Source: Clavibacter zhangzhiyongii
Lineage (GTDB): Bacteria; Actinomycetota; Actinomycetes; Actinomycetales; Microbacteriaceae
Length of the DNA stretch: 64,000 nucleotides
Direction: 5' to 3'
NCBI RefSeq assembly: GCF_014775655.1
Contig: NZ_CP061274.1
Span: 3,034,337-3,098,336, forward strand
Shown here: piece by piece, positions 1 through 8,321 of the stretch
How positions within the stretch are numbered: position 1 is the stretch's first letter
Layout of the letters: each line of letters opens with the position of its first letter
Made by a program: the position numbers and the translations under genes
Notes under the pieces: generated by a model
What the model was told of the DNA's origin: nothing
What the model saw: only the letters and a program-made list of their open reading frames with translations
Database searches by the model: none

Positions 1-46
1 CCAGGCAGCGCGGGCACCCGGGCGCGGCGGGGCGGGCCGCGCAGAC

Positions 47-97
47 GATCCGCCCCGTGAGCCGGCCGTCCACGACACGGCCGATCCGGGGCGGATC
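47..97. terminator. Large imperfect hairpin near the left edge
   Basis: Perfect 10-bp arms GATCCGCCCC (47-56) and GGGGCGGATC (88-97) enclose a second inverted repeat CGGCCGT/ACGGCCG (63-69 and 77-83). No U-tract follows on either strand. It may be a terminator or a processed RNA structure of a gene outside the window. The first 250 bases hold no gene I can support. Confidence 0.4.
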
Positions 98-253
98 TGG
101 AGGGCCTGGAACGGCGGTCCGGACTGCATAGGAGGACTCTCGACAACCCTCAAGCGCCCGAGCCCGCGACGGCCTCGTGGTCAGAGTGTGGTCCACAGGT
201 GGGGAAATGCCCAGGGGGTTGACTCCGCTCCCGGCGGATGCACGGCGAAGGGG

Positions 254-580
254 TCAGACGTCCCAGCCGTGGGTGCGCTGCACCATGCGGAGGGCCTCGG
301 CGGCCTCGTCCTCGCCGAACGGCATGCGGTCCCAGTGGATGCCCGCCGTCGAGATCCAGCCCAGCTCGGTGAGGGCGGCGGCCAGGTCCTCGACGTAGAG
401 CGCGACCGCGTCGCCCGTGCCGCGGATCGCGTCGCCGGAGATGGACCAGCCGAAGTAGCCCGAGATGAAGCGCGCCTGCTCCGTCGCGCTGCGGACGTGC
501 TCCCGCGCGCAGGCGGGGAGCGACTCGCTCGCGGAGGACTGGACCAGATCGCCCATGTCGTCGGCGCCCGTGTCGTGCAT
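254..580 (-). CDS. Hypothetical protein, 108 aa
   Basis: No family is recognised. The start chosen is ATG at 580 because GGGAGAGGG lies 4-11 nt upstream; a longer frame to 643 has no such site. The protein is soluble, with an acidic N-terminus (MHDTGADDMGDLVQSSA) and a central helical part containing an ISGYFGWSISGD segment, then ALYVEDLAAALTELGWIS. It has no signal peptide or membrane segment. It stands alone, with the next gene on the same strand ending upstream at 743. It looks like a lineage-specific actinobacterial protein; function unknown. Confidence 0.7.
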   Translation of the reverse strand: MHDTGADDMGDLVQSSASESLPACAREHVRSATEQARFISGYFGWSISGDAIRGTGDAVALYVEDLAAALTELGWISTAGIHWDRMPFGEDEAAEALRMVQRTHGWDV

Positions 581-668
581 CGCGTCCCTCTCCCGGGCGA
601 CGCCCGCGCGCGACCCGGGACCAAAGATGCCAGGCGCACGCACGCCGCCCCAATGCGCGGGAAGGGGG

Positions 669-698
669 TTGACACCGGGAGGACTTACACCGTATGCC
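669..698 (+). promoter_or_regulatory. Possible orphan promoter (TTGACA, 18 bp, TATGCC)
   Basis: A consensus -35 TTGACA at 669-674 is followed after 18 bp by TATGCC at 693-698. Downstream on the plus strand there is no plus-strand gene until 1398; transcription would run antisense to the gene at 743-1066. A similar GGGGTTGACTCCG block lies at 214-227, on the other side of the hypothetical gene. Weak evidence. Confidence 0.25.
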
Positions 699-742
699 GG
701 GCGGGGACGCGCCGGGCAGCGGGGCCGATCAGCGCCGGCGGG

Positions 743-1066
743 TCAGCGCGCGTCGTCGCGCGGCTCGTCCTCGGGGGGCTCGCGCATGATCAGCAGGCCG
801 CCGGGGCTGTTCGCCGTGGTCATGAGCGCGTCGACCCACTTGCGGTTGATGGGCGGCACGCGGCTGCCGTGGTACTTGAACACGAGGGGCAGCGAATTGT
901 GCATCCAGATGGTGGTGCGCCCGTCGCCGACCTCGACGTCGTCGCGCCAGGAGAAGTAGAAGGCCTCGCCGCGGCGCAGCTTCGCGCCGATGACGAGCTG
1001 CAGGTGCGCGAGCAGGCGGTCGTCGAACTCCGCCGTCAGCGTCGAGTCGTACTTGAACGTGCCCAT
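743..1066 (-). CDS. DUF7882 family protein (107 aa)
   Basis: The protein starts MGTFKYDSTLTAEFDDRLLAHLQ and carries the family blocks KLRRGEAF, FSW, DGRTTIW and FHGS-like KYHGSRVPPINRKWVD, ending in an acidic tail. From memory, close relatives are common in Microbacteriaceae and have often been labelled ATP-dependent DNA ligase; nothing here supports ligase activity, since there is no KxDG motif and the protein is far too short. Start at 1066 is set by this conserved N-terminus; the frame stays open much further upstream without homologous-looking sequence. A small cytosolic protein of unknown role. Confidence 0.8.
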   Translation of the reverse strand: MGTFKYDSTLTAEFDDRLLAHLQLVIGAKLRRGEAFYFSWRDDVEVGDGRTTIWMHNSLPLVFKYHGSRVPPINRKWVDALMTTANSPGGLLIMREPPEDEPRDDAR

Positions 1067-1397
1067 GATCGATCTCGTGTCCCCCTCGTGACCTCTCGTG
1101 CCCCGCGCTGACGGTGGAGGGGGCAGGAGTGCGGCGCTGAGCTTCGGCCGTGCCCGTCCACTATGCCAGCGATGCCGCCGAGTGTCGGCCTGCGCGGGAG
1201 GCGGTTGCGCATGTGGTAGGGGGAACGGCCGGGGGAGGAGGCGACGCGATCGCCTGCGCGGGGGATCCGACGCGCCCGAGCGGACGCGCGCGTGCGTGTC
1301 AAGGGGGTAGGCGGTCCCGGGTCGCCGGCGAACGCTCGACGGAGTCGCGGACGGTCCGGCCCGCGATGCGAAGACGAGATGACGACGAGAGGTCCCC
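1067..1397. other. 331-bp intergenic region between divergent genes
   Basis: Separates the DUF7882 gene (minus) from manganese catalase (plus) and must carry both promoters. I see no convincing -35/-10 pair; candidate -10 elements are CATAGT on the minus strand near 1158-1163 and TAGGCG on the plus strand near 1308. No small ORF with a ribosome site was found. Confidence 0.4.
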
Positions 1398-2282
1398 ATG
1401 TTCTTCCACAAGCAGGAGCTGCAGCACGACGCCACCCCCGACAAGCCCGACCCCATCTACGCGCGCCACCTCCAGGAGGTGCTCGGCGGCCAGTACGGCG
1501 AGATCTCCGTCGCCATGCAGTACGGCTTCCAGTCCTGGAACTCGAAGCTCCCCGGCAAGTACCGCGACATGCTCTACGGCATCGGCGCCGAGGAGTTCGG
1601 CCACGTCGAGATGCTCGCGATCATGATCGCCAAGCTGCTCGAGACCGCGCCCGTCGAGGCGACCGAGGAGGCGATGAAGGACCCGACCCTCGCGGCGGTC
1701 ATCGGCGGCATGGACATCCAGCACGCCATCGTCGCCGGCGCCGGCGCGCGCCCCGTCGACAGCAACGGCAACCCGTGGCAGGGCTCCTTCATCACCTGCA
1801 GCGGCAACCTGCTCGCCGACTTCACGGCCAACGCCAACGCCGAGATGCAGGGGCGGATCCAGGCCGCCCGGCTCTACCACATGACCGACGACCACGGCGT
1901 GAAGGACCTCCTGTCCTTCCTCATCGCCCGCGACACGATGCACCAGAACCAGTGGACCGCCGCGATCGCCGAGCTCCGCGCGGAAGGCACGGAGGACCTG
2001 CCGGTCCCGAGCGACTTCCCGATCGAGCTGGAGGACCGCGAGGTCTCGTACCAGTACCTCAACTTCTCGGACGGCCCCGCGGCCGCCGAGGGCTCCTGGG
2101 CGTCGGGCCCGACCCCCGACGGCAAGGGCACCTTCACGTACCACGACGGCCCGACCACCACCGCGCCGATGCCGGCGCCGCCCGTCGGCAACCCGCTCCT
2201 CCACGGCACCATCCCGCCGAAGGACCCGGGCATCCTGAAGAAGGCGGCAGGCGCCGTCAAGGACGCCGTCACCCCCGAGTGA
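1398..2282 (+). CDS. Manganese catalase (non-heme), 294 aa
   Basis: Dismutates hydrogen peroxide using a di-manganese centre in a four-helix bundle. The five expected metal ligands are in place: Glu35 (GGQYGEISVAMQY), Glu66 and His69 (EEFGHVEM), Glu149 (NANAEMQGR) and His182 (DTMHQNQW), at almost the same residue numbers as in Lactobacillus plantarum catalase. A Pro-rich tail from about residue 250 ends the protein. The start has GAGAGG 5-10 nt upstream. No signal peptide, so cytosolic. It is monocistronic, with an MBL hydrolase 90 bp downstream. All metal ligands are intact, so activity is likely. Confidence 0.93.
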   Translation: MFFHKQELQHDATPDKPDPIYARHLQEVLGGQYGEISVAMQYGFQSWNSKLPGKYRDMLYGIGAEEFGHVEMLAIMIAKLLETAPVEATEEAMKDPTLAAVIGGMDIQHAIVAGAGARPVDSNGNPWQGSFITCSGNLLADFTANANAEMQGRIQAARLYHMTDDHGVKDLLSFLIARDTMHQNQWTAAIAELRAEGTEDLPVPSDFPIELEDREVSYQYLNFSDGPAAAEGSWASGPTPDGKGTFTYHDGPTTTAPMPAPPVGNPLLHGTIPPKDPGILKKAAGAVKDAVTPE

Positions 2283-2372
2283 TCCGCGTCGCATGACCCG
2301 GCGGCCGGCCCTCACGGGGTCGGCCGCCGACCCGCGTCCGCACGGACGCGGGCCCCCGAGCGAGAGGACCGC

Positions 2373-3152
2373 ATGATCCGCACCGGCACCCCACCCCACC
2401 CCGCGTCCCCCGTGCTCACGCGCGACGTGGCGCCGGGAGTCCACCTGCTCGCGCACGCCCACGTGAACATGTACCTCGTCGAGGGCGACGACGGGATCAC
2501 GCTGGTCGACACCGCGTTCCCCGACACCTGGCCGCACCTGCTGCAGGCCCTCGCCGCCCTCGGTCGGACGCCCGACGACGTGCGCGCGATCGTGCTGACC
2601 CACGGGCACTGGGACCACGTCGGATCCGCCGCGCGCGCCGCCCGCGAGCTCGGCGCGCCGGTGCACGTGCACCCCGACGACGCGCACCTCGCCCGCCACC
2701 CCTACTCCTACCGCCGCGAGCGCACGCCCTTCGTCTACCCGCTCCGCTACGGCCGGGCGATCCCCGTGGTCGCCGCCATGGCCGCCGCCGGCGCCCTGCG
2801 CGTCGAGGGCGTGGACGCCGTGACCGACATCGCCGCCGGGCCGCTCGACGTGCCCGGCCGGCCCGTCGCGATCCCCACCCCCGGCCACACCGACGGGCAC
2901 GTCGCGCTGCACCTCCCCGACCGGGACGCGCTGATCACGGGCGACGCCCTCGTGACGCTCGACCCGTACACGGGCCGCACCGGCTGCCGCATCGTCGCGG
3001 GCGCCGCCACCGCCGACAGCGGGCGCGCGCTGCGCTCGCTCGCCGCGCTCGAGGGGACGGACGCGCGCATCGTGCTGCCGGGGCACGGCGCGCCCTGGCG
3101 CAACGGGATCCGCTCCGCCGTCTCCGCCGCGCGCTCGGCGGGGCCGTCGTGA
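2373..3152 (+). CDS. MBL-fold metallo-hydrolase, 259 aa
   Basis: A metallo-beta-lactamase-fold hydrolase with a binuclear metal site. Motifs: HGHWDH with His77, His79, Asp81 and His82; PGHTDGH with His172; Asp191 in TGDALV; and a C-terminal PGHG with His238. This pattern fits glyoxalase-II-like or general thioester/phosphodiester hydrolases, so substrate is unknown. The region at residues 105-130 (HPYSYRRERTPF) probably forms a substrate lid. Ribosome site GAGAGGA precedes the ATG. The stop overlaps the start of the downstream histidine phosphatase by 4 bp (GTGA), so the two are translationally coupled. Confidence 0.85.
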   Translation: MIRTGTPPHPASPVLTRDVAPGVHLLAHAHVNMYLVEGDDGITLVDTAFPDTWPHLLQALAALGRTPDDVRAIVLTHGHWDHVGSAARAARELGAPVHVHPDDAHLARHPYSYRRERTPFVYPLRYGRAIPVVAAMAAAGALRVEGVDAVTDIAAGPLDVPGRPVAIPTPGHTDGHVALHLPDRDALITGDALVTLDPYTGRTGCRIVAGAATADSGRALRSLAALEGTDARIVLPGHGAPWRNGIRSAVSAARSAGPS

Positions 3153-3886
3153 CGGGTCTCACGGAGCTCTGGCTCGTGCGGCACGGCGAGAGCACGGCGA
3201 ACGTCGCCGCGAGCCGGGCCGACCGCGACGGCGCGGAGGTGATCCACGTGGACCACCGGGATCCGGACGTGCCCCTCTCCGACACCGGCACGGCCCAGGC
3301 GCGCGCCCTCGGCCGGTGGTTGGCGAGCCGGTCGGACGTGCCGACGGCCGTGTGGTCGTCGCACTACCTGCGGGCGCGGAGCACGGCGGCGGTCGCGCTG
3401 GCCGAGGCGGGCATCGCCGCGGAGATCCGGGCGGACGAGCGCCTGCGCGACCGCGAGCTCGGGATCCTCGACCTCCTCACCTCCCGCGGCGTCGCCGCAC
3501 GCCACCCCGACGAGGACGCCCGGCGCCGCTGGCTCGGGAAGCTCTCCTACCGGCCGCCCGGCGGGGAGTCGTGGGCGGACGTCGCGCTGCGGATCCGCTC
3601 CTTCCTGCAGGACCCCGAGGTCGAGGCCGCCGACGGCCGCGCCCTCATCACCACGCACGACGCCGTGGTGATGCTCTTCCTCTACGTCGGCCTCGGGCTC
3701 TCCGAGGCCGAGCTGCTGGCCTTCCAGTCGCAGCACACCGTGGCGAACGCGTCCGTCACGATCCTCGAGCGGTCCGCCCCGCGCGGCCCGTGGACCCTCC
3801 GGACCTTCTCGGCCACGGAGCACCTCGACGGGCAGGGCGCGCCCGTCACCGAGCACGGAGGGGAACCCGATGACCGAGGACGATGA
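3149..3886 (+). CDS. Histidine phosphatase family protein, 245 aa
   Basis: Phosphoglycerate-mutase-like phosphatase. The catalytic RHG is at residues 11-13 (LVRHGESTANVA), and the second active-site histidine is His169 in ITTHDAV. A phosphate-pocket arginine is expected in the SSHYLRARST segment (about 69-78). The family dephosphorylates small metabolites or proteins; substrate cannot be read from sequence. GTG start overlaps the MBL gene stop, and the 3' end overlaps the next gene by 17 bp, so MBL, phosphatase and NAD(P)HX dehydratase form one operon. Confidence 0.85.
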   Translation: MTGLTELWLVRHGESTANVAASRADRDGAEVIHVDHRDPDVPLSDTGTAQARALGRWLASRSDVPTAVWSSHYLRARSTAAVALAEAGIAAEIRADERLRDRELGILDLLTSRGVAARHPDEDARRRWLGKLSYRPPGGESWADVALRIRSFLQDPEVEAADGRALITTHDAVVMLFLYVGLGLSEAELLAFQSQHTVANASVTILERSAPRGPWTLRTFSATEHLDGQGAPVTEHGGEPDDRGR

Positions 3887-4763
3887 CGCACGGCCCGAGG
3901 CACCGGCCGAGGTCGTGACGCCCGCGGGCCTGCGCGACTGGGCGCTGCCCGAGGCGACCGGATCCAAGTACGGCCGCGGCCAGGTCGTCGTCGTCGGCGG
4001 GGCCCTCCGCTCCCCCGGCGCGGCCATGATCTCCGGGCTCGCGGCGCTGCGGGTCGGCGCCGGCCGGCTCACGCTCGCGGTCGGCGCGTCCGTCGCCACG
4101 CAGGTCGCGGTCGCCGTGCCCGAGAGCGGCGTGGTGCCGCTCGAGGAGACGGACGGCGGGCACGTGCGCGGGGCGGGGATCCGCGCGGCCGAGGACGACA
4201 TCGCCTCCGCCGACGCCGTGCTCGTCGGCCCCGGGCTCGACGACGCGGACGAGGCCGAGCGCATGGTGCGCCTGCTCGCGACGCTGGTGTCCGACGACGC
4301 CGTCGTGGTCCTCGACGCCTTCGCGCTCGGGGTCCTGCCCGCGTGCCGCGAGTCCGCCGGGCACCTGGCCGGGCGGCTCGTCCTCACGCCCAACTCGTCC
4401 GAGGCGGAGCGGCTGCTCGGGCGCGAGGCGGGGGACGACGCCGTGGCCGACGCCCGCGAGATCGCGCGCGGGTACGCGGCCGTGGTGTCGATGGGCGGCG
4501 TGGTCGCGGCGCCCGACGGACGCGCGTGGACCATCGGCGCGGGCGGCAGCGGCCTCGGCACGTCCGGATCCGGCGACGTGCTGGGCGGCGCGGTGGCCGG
4601 CCTCTGCGCCCGGGGCGCGGATCCCGCCCAGGCCGCGGTCTGGGCGACGCACGCGCATGCCGCAGCGGGCGACCGGCTCGCCGTGCAGGTGGGTCCGCTC
4701 GGCTACCTCGCGAGCGAGCTGCTCCTGGAGCTGCCGCGCGTGCTCGTCGAGCTGGAGGCGTGA
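3870..4763 (+). CDS. nnrD: ADP-dependent NAD(P)H-hydrate dehydratase
   Basis: Repairs hydrated NAD(P)H (NADHX/NADPHX) by dehydration, using ADP. It has the ribokinase-like fold: GQVVVVGGALRSPGAA near residue 38, the hydrate-binding GPGL at 120-123, and the nucleotide/anion-hole GSGDVLGG at 233-240 with catalytic Asp236. The usual LTPHxGE motif reads LTPNSSEAE here (residues 172-180), so the usual histidine is asparagine. This protein has only the dehydratase domain (no epimerase NnrE fusion). It is third in the MBL-phosphatase operon, with a 17-bp overlap. Confidence 0.88.
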   Translation: MTEDDDARPEAPAEVVTPAGLRDWALPEATGSKYGRGQVVVVGGALRSPGAAMISGLAALRVGAGRLTLAVGASVATQVAVAVPESGVVPLEETDGGHVRGAGIRAAEDDIASADAVLVGPGLDDADEAERMVRLLATLVSDDAVVVLDAFALGVLPACRESAGHLAGRLVLTPNSSEAERLLGREAGDDAVADAREIARGYAAVVSMGGVVAAPDGRAWTIGAGGSGLGTSGSGDVLGGAVAGLCARGADPAQAAVWATHAHAAAGDRLAVQVGPLGYLASELLLELPRVLVELEA

Positions 4764-4845
4764 ACCGGCCCCCTCCCCAGGGCGCGCGCGCTCGGGCGTC
4801 CGCTGGGGATCCCGGCCGGGCCCGGTCGCCGCGGCCCGACGGTCG

Positions 4846-4851
4846 TAGGGT
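4846..4851 (+). promoter_or_regulatory. -10 element (TAGGGT) for a leaderless start
   Basis: TAGGGT ends 6 nt before the ATG at 4858, placing transcription start at or next to the start codon. No Shine-Dalgarno is present. Confidence 0.55.
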
Positions 4852-4857
4852 CGGAGC

Positions 4858-5061
4858 ATGACTGATTCGACGTACACCGCACAGCTGGTCGGCCCCGACG
4901 GCACGGAGGAGACCGAGGTCGAGTTCCTCAACGGCGAGCCCGTGAAGAGCTTCACGCGCGCCACCTCGCTCAGCGAGGAGGAGGTCGTGTGGGAGCTCGA
5001 CTCCGACGAGGACGGCTACGTCTACCGTCCCGCGGGAATCCCGGGGGCTGACTACTCCTGA
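4858..5061 (+). CDS. Small acidic hypothetical protein, 67 aa
   Basis: No named family is recognised. The sequence is strongly acidic, with EETEVEFLNGEPVKSF and an EEEVVWELDSDEDGYVYRPAG block, and no cysteines or membrane segment. It reads as a compact all-beta domain with alternating hydrophobic residues. The ATG lies 6 nt after a TAGGGT -10 box and has no ribosome site, so the mRNA is probably leaderless. It faces a convergent membrane-protein gene 19 bp downstream. Codon and composition patterns match the neighbours, so I take it as real. Confidence 0.75.
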   Translation: MTDSTYTAQLVGPDGTEETEVEFLNGEPVKSFTRATSLSEEEVVWELDSDEDGYVYRPAGIPGADYS

Positions 5062-5080
5062 TGAGCGAGGGCCCGCGCCC

Positions 5081-5296
5081 CTAGCTCCAGACGATCGGCA
5101 GGCAGCAGAGCACGCTGACGGAGATCGCGCCGAGCGACGCCAAGGTCCATGGCCGGATGGCCGGGTGGAAGAGCCCGACCTTCCCGGCGCCGTGGGCCCG
5201 CACGCCCTTGATCGCGCCGATCACCTGGAGCACGAGCCCCACGGCGAGGGCCGCGAGGGCCACGTACAGGAGCGCGGTGGTCGTGCCGTCGGTCAT
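5081..5296 (-). CDS. Small membrane protein, 71 aa
   Basis: Two hydrophobic segments (about residues 7-25, TALLYVALAALAVGLVLQVI, and 48-70, ending VSVLCCLPIVWS) flank a short basic loop (KGVRAHGAGKVGLFHPAIRP). A two-TM topology is predicted. Start ATG at 5296 is chosen because upstream sequence is not hydrophobic or conserved-looking; the ribosome site is weak. No family recognised. It is convergent with the 67-aa gene and divergent from deoC. Confidence 0.7.
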   Translation of the reverse strand: MTDGTTTALLYVALAALAVGLVLQVIGAIKGVRAHGAGKVGLFHPAIRPWTLASLGAISVSVLCCLPIVWS

Positions 5297-5407
5297 CACC
5301 CGTCGAACGCTACCGGCGGGACCGCTCCGCGGCTGGCCCCCGTCCGGCCGGGCCGTCCCGCGGCCCCGCCGTAGGATCGAGGTCCCGCACGACGTGAGGA
5401 ATCCCGC

Positions 5408-6130
5408 ATGAGCACCAGCCCGTCCACGCCCCAGGCCGACACCGCCGCGATCGCCCGCATCATCGACCACACGCTCCTGAAGCCCGAGGCCACGCGCGAC
5501 GAGGTCGCCGCGCTGGTCGCCGAGGCGGTCGAGCTCGGCACGTACTCGGTGTGCGTCTCGCCGTCGATGCTCCCGCTCGAGCTGCCCGCGGGATCCGACC
5601 TCAAGGTCGCCGTCGTCTGCGGCTTCCCCAGCGGCAAGCACCACAGCGAGGTCAAGGCCGCCGAGGCCGCGCTCTCCGTCCGCCAGGGCGCCGACGAGGT
5701 CGACATGGTCATCGACGTGGGAGCCGCCCGCGAGGGCCGCTTCGCCGACGTCGAGGCCGACATCCGCGCCGTGCGCGAGGCCGTGCCCGCTCCCGCCGTG
5801 CTCAAGGTGATCATCGAGTCGGCCGCGCTCGACGACGACCAGATCGTCGCCGTCTGCGAGGCCTCCGTCGCCGCGGGGGCCGACTTCGTCAAGACCTCCA
5901 CGGGCTTCCACCCCACCGGCGGCGCGACCGTGCACGCGGTCGAGCTGATGAGCCGCACCGTCGACGGGAAGGCCGGCGTCAAGGCGTCCGGCGGCATCCG
6001 CACGTACGAGGCCGCGGTGCAGATGATCGAGGCCGGCGCCACGCGCCTCGGCGTCTCGGGCAGCGCGGTCGTCCTCGCGGGTCCCGTGCAGACGCCCGAG
6101 AACGGCGCGCTCGGATCGAGCGGCTACTGA
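5408..6130 (+). CDS. deoC: Deoxyribose-phosphate aldolase
   Basis: Class I aldolase that cleaves 2-deoxy-D-ribose 5-phosphate to glyceraldehyde 3-phosphate and acetaldehyde in deoxynucleoside salvage. The Schiff-base lysine is Lys162 in VKTSTGF, the proton-relay Lys192 in VKASGGIRT, and Asp103 in DMVIDVG. N-terminal [10 protein letters not shown] is the family hallmark. At 240 aa the length is typical. GTGAGG lies upstream of the ATG and a TAGGAT -10 box is at 5372-5377. The stop codon overlaps the next ATG (TGATG), so an M18 aminopeptidase is translated from the same message. Confidence 0.95.
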   Translation: MSTSPSTPQADTAAIARIIDHTLLKPEATRDEVAALVAEAVELGTYSVCVSPSMLPLELPAGSDLKVAVVCGFPSGKHHSEVKAAEAALSVRQGADEVDMVIDVGAAREGRFADVEADIRAVREAVPAPAVLKVIIESAALDDDQIVAVCEASVAAGADFVKTSTGFHPTGGATVHAVELMSRTVDGKAGVKASGGIRTYEAAVQMIEAGATRLGVSGSAVVLAGPVQTPENGALGSSGY

Positions 6131-7425
6131 TGCCGGCGGACCGCCGCGCGCACCTCGCCGACCTCGGCCGCTACATCCAGGCCTCCCCCTCCTCGTTCCA
6201 CGCGGCGGAGGAGGGCGCCCGCCGGCTCGAGGCCGCGGGCTTCACCCGGCTCGACGAGCGCGACGCCTGGCCCACGGGCGCCGGCCGGCGCCTCATCGTC
6301 CGCGACGGCGCGCTCCTCGCGTGGATCCAGCCCGCCGGCGCCCGCACCACCACGCCCTTCCGCGTGCTCGGCGCCCACACCGACTCCCCCGGCTTCAAGC
6401 TCAAGCCGAAGCCGACCATCGGATCTGACGGCTGGGTGCAGGCCGGCGTCGAGGTCTACGGCGGCCCGCTCCTCAACTCCTGGCTCGACCGCGACCTCGA
6501 GCTGGCCGGCCGCCTCGTGACGCGCGACGGCACCCGCCACCTCGTCCGCACCGGCCCGCTGCTGCGCTTCCCGCAGCTCGCCGTGCACCTCGACCGTGGG
6601 GTGAACACCGAGGGCCTCCGCCTGGATCCGCAGCGCCACATGTCGCCGGTCCTCGGCACCGGCTCCCCCGCCGACGCCGACGTGCTCGGCCACCTGGCCG
6701 GCCTCGCGGGGCTCGCGGCCGACGACGTGCTCGGCTACGACGTGGGCGTCGCCGACACCCAGGCGCCCGGATCGCTCGGCCTCGACGGCGAGCTGTTCGC
6801 CGCCGGCCGCATGGACAACCTCAGCTCCGTGCACGCGGGCCTCGCCGCCCTGCTCGAGCTCGCGGCCACTGCGGACACGAACCCGGACGCGCCCATCGCG
6901 GTGCTCGCCGCCTTCGACCACGAGGAGGTCGGATCCGCGACCGCCTCGGGCGCCGCCGGCCCGATCCTCGAGGACGTCCTCGGCCGCATCTCCGCCGGCC
7001 TGGGCGCCTCCTCCGAGGAGCGCCGCCGCGCGTTCGCCGCGTCCTGGTGCCTCTCCGCGGACGCCGGCCACGCCGTCCACCCGAACTACGGGGAACGCCA
7101 CGACCCCGCCAACCGGCCGGTGCCGAACGGCGGGCCGCTGCTCAAGATCAACGCGAACCAGCGCTACGCGACCGACGGCGTGGGCGCGCGCGAGTGGGCG
7201 CTGGCCTGCGAGCGCGCCGGCGTGCCGTACCAGGAGTTCGTCTCCAGCAACGCGGTGCCGTGCGGCTCGACCATCGGCCCCATCACGGCCACGCGCCTCG
7301 GGATCCGCACGGTCGACGTCGGCATCCCGCTGCTCTCGATGCACTCCGCCCGCGAGCTGTGCGGCGCCGACGACCCGGGGCACCTCGCCGCCGCGGCCGC
7401 CGCGTTCCTCCGCCCGGCCGGCTGA
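6130..7425 (+). CDS. M18 family aminopeptidase, 431 aa
   Basis: Zinc aspartyl/aminoacyl aminopeptidase of the M18 family. Metal-site motifs visible are AHTDSPGFKLKP (His83, Asp85), the GRMDNLSS metal aspartate, and FDHEEVGSATASGA with the catalytic base pair of glutamates; a C-terminal PLLSMHSARE histidine completes the site. Length is normal. The start ATG at 6130 shares its A with the deoC stop TGA, and homology-like sequence begins within ten residues, so this start is firm. Role is probably intracellular peptide turnover. A strong hairpin follows. Confidence 0.93.
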   Translation: MPADRRAHLADLGRYIQASPSSFHAAEEGARRLEAAGFTRLDERDAWPTGAGRRLIVRDGALLAWIQPAGARTTTPFRVLGAHTDSPGFKLKPKPTIGSDGWVQAGVEVYGGPLLNSWLDRDLELAGRLVTRDGTRHLVRTGPLLRFPQLAVHLDRGVNTEGLRLDPQRHMSPVLGTGSPADADVLGHLAGLAGLAADDVLGYDVGVADTQAPGSLGLDGELFAAGRMDNLSSVHAGLAALLELAATADTNPDAPIAVLAAFDHEEVGSATASGAAGPILEDVLGRISAGLGASSEERRRAFAASWCLSADAGHAVHPNYGERHDPANRPVPNGGPLLKINANQRYATDGVGAREWALACERAGVPYQEFVSSNAVPCGSTIGPITATRLGIRTVDVGIPLLSMHSARELCGADDPGHLAAAAAAFLRPAG

Positions 7426-7445
7426 CCCGGGGCGATCCCGCCCCG

Positions 7446-7490
7446 CACGACGGAGGGCCCGGCGCCATGCGCGCCGGGCCCTCCGTCGTG
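7446..7490. terminator. Bidirectional hairpin terminator
   Basis: A perfect 20-bp inverted repeat (arms 7446-7465 and 7471-7490) with a 5-nt loop lies between convergent genes. The arms contain GGAGGGCCCGGC, shared with the terminator at 55273-55308. Confidence 0.85.
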
Positions 7491-7497
7491 CTCGGGA

Positions 7498-8277
7498 TCA
7501 GCCGCCGTACGAGGCGAGCAGCGCCCGCATCTTGGTCAGCTGCATCCCCTGCGCCGACGACATCGCCTCGGCGATGCCGATCGCCTCCGTGGAGGTGCCG
7601 AGCTGCGACTCCCCGTCCGCCATCTCGATGGCGGCCTGGTGCCTCGCGATCATGCCCTGCAGGAACAGCCGGGCGGCGTCCACGCCGGTCGCGGCGCGCA
7701 GGGCCTGCAGCTCGGAGTCGAAGGCGGCGTCGCTCATCTCCTCGGTCTCGGCGCGGGATGCGGACCCGCCCTCGACCCCGGTCCCGTCGTCGCTGCCGGT
7801 GCCGCTGTCGGCACCCGATGCGGCGCCGGTGCCGCCCTCACCCGCAGCCCCGCTGCCGCCCTCCTCGCCGCTGCCGGCGCTGACGCCGCCGGCCTCCTCG
7901 CGGTCCTCGGTGCCGTTCGCGCCGGATCCGCCCTCCTCGGCGGCCCAGCCCTCGGCGAGCTGCGCGAGCTGCCTGGCCTGCGGTCCCTGCTCGTCGCGGA
8001 TCTGCACGGCGAGCTCCTCCGCCTCCTGCGGCAGGCCCTGCACCTGGAGGGCGGCCTCGGCGAGCTCCACGGATCCGGCGGCCTGGTCGCCCATCTCCTC
8101 GGCGAACGACAGGTCGGCGCGGTTCCAGCCCTGGGACTCCGTCTCGCCGGGCTCGGCCGCGTCGGCGCTGGCGCGGGCGGCGTCCTCCGGGGTGCGCGGC
8201 GGCGTCGAGCAGGCGGCGAGCCCGGCGACGAGGACGAAGGCGGTCGTGGCGGCGGCGAGGCGGTGACGGTATCCCAT
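7498..8277 (-). CDS. DUF305 lipoprotein with a low-complexity insert, 259 aa
   Basis: A type II signal peptide ends in the lipobox LAAC (VLVAGLAACSTPP), so the mature protein is anchored on the outer membrane face. DUF305 signatures are split: an N-terminal part (NRADLSFAEEMGDQA, residues about 50-95) and a C-terminal part (FLQGMIARHQAAIEMADGES, then SSAQGMQLTKMRALLASYG). The family MIxHHxxAI motif reads MIARHQAAI, losing one histidine. Between them is an approximately 70-residue Gly/Ser/Ala/Glu-rich insert (about 105-170). Start at 8277 has GGAGGA upstream. DUF305 proteins are often next to copper genes; none is adjacent here. Confidence 0.85.
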   Translation of the reverse strand: MGYRHRLAAATTAFVLVAGLAACSTPPRTPEDAARASADAAEPGETESQGWNRADLSFAEEMGDQAAGSVELAEAALQVQGLPQEAEELAVQIRDEQGPQARQLAQLAEGWAAEEGGSGANGTEDREEAGGVSAGSGEEGGSGAAGEGGTGAASGADSGTGSDDGTGVEGGSASRAETEEMSDAAFDSELQALRAATGVDAARLFLQGMIARHQAAIEMADGESQLGTSTEAIGIAEAMSSAQGMQLTKMRALLASYGG

Positions 8278-8321
8278 GCGACGATCCTCCTCCACGGCGC
8301 GGCCGGCGACCGACCTCCCGA

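Noticed and set aside
743..1066. Annotation as ATP-dependent DNA ligase
   Set aside because: 107 residues with no KxDG motif; the label is a propagated misannotation of the DUF7882 family.
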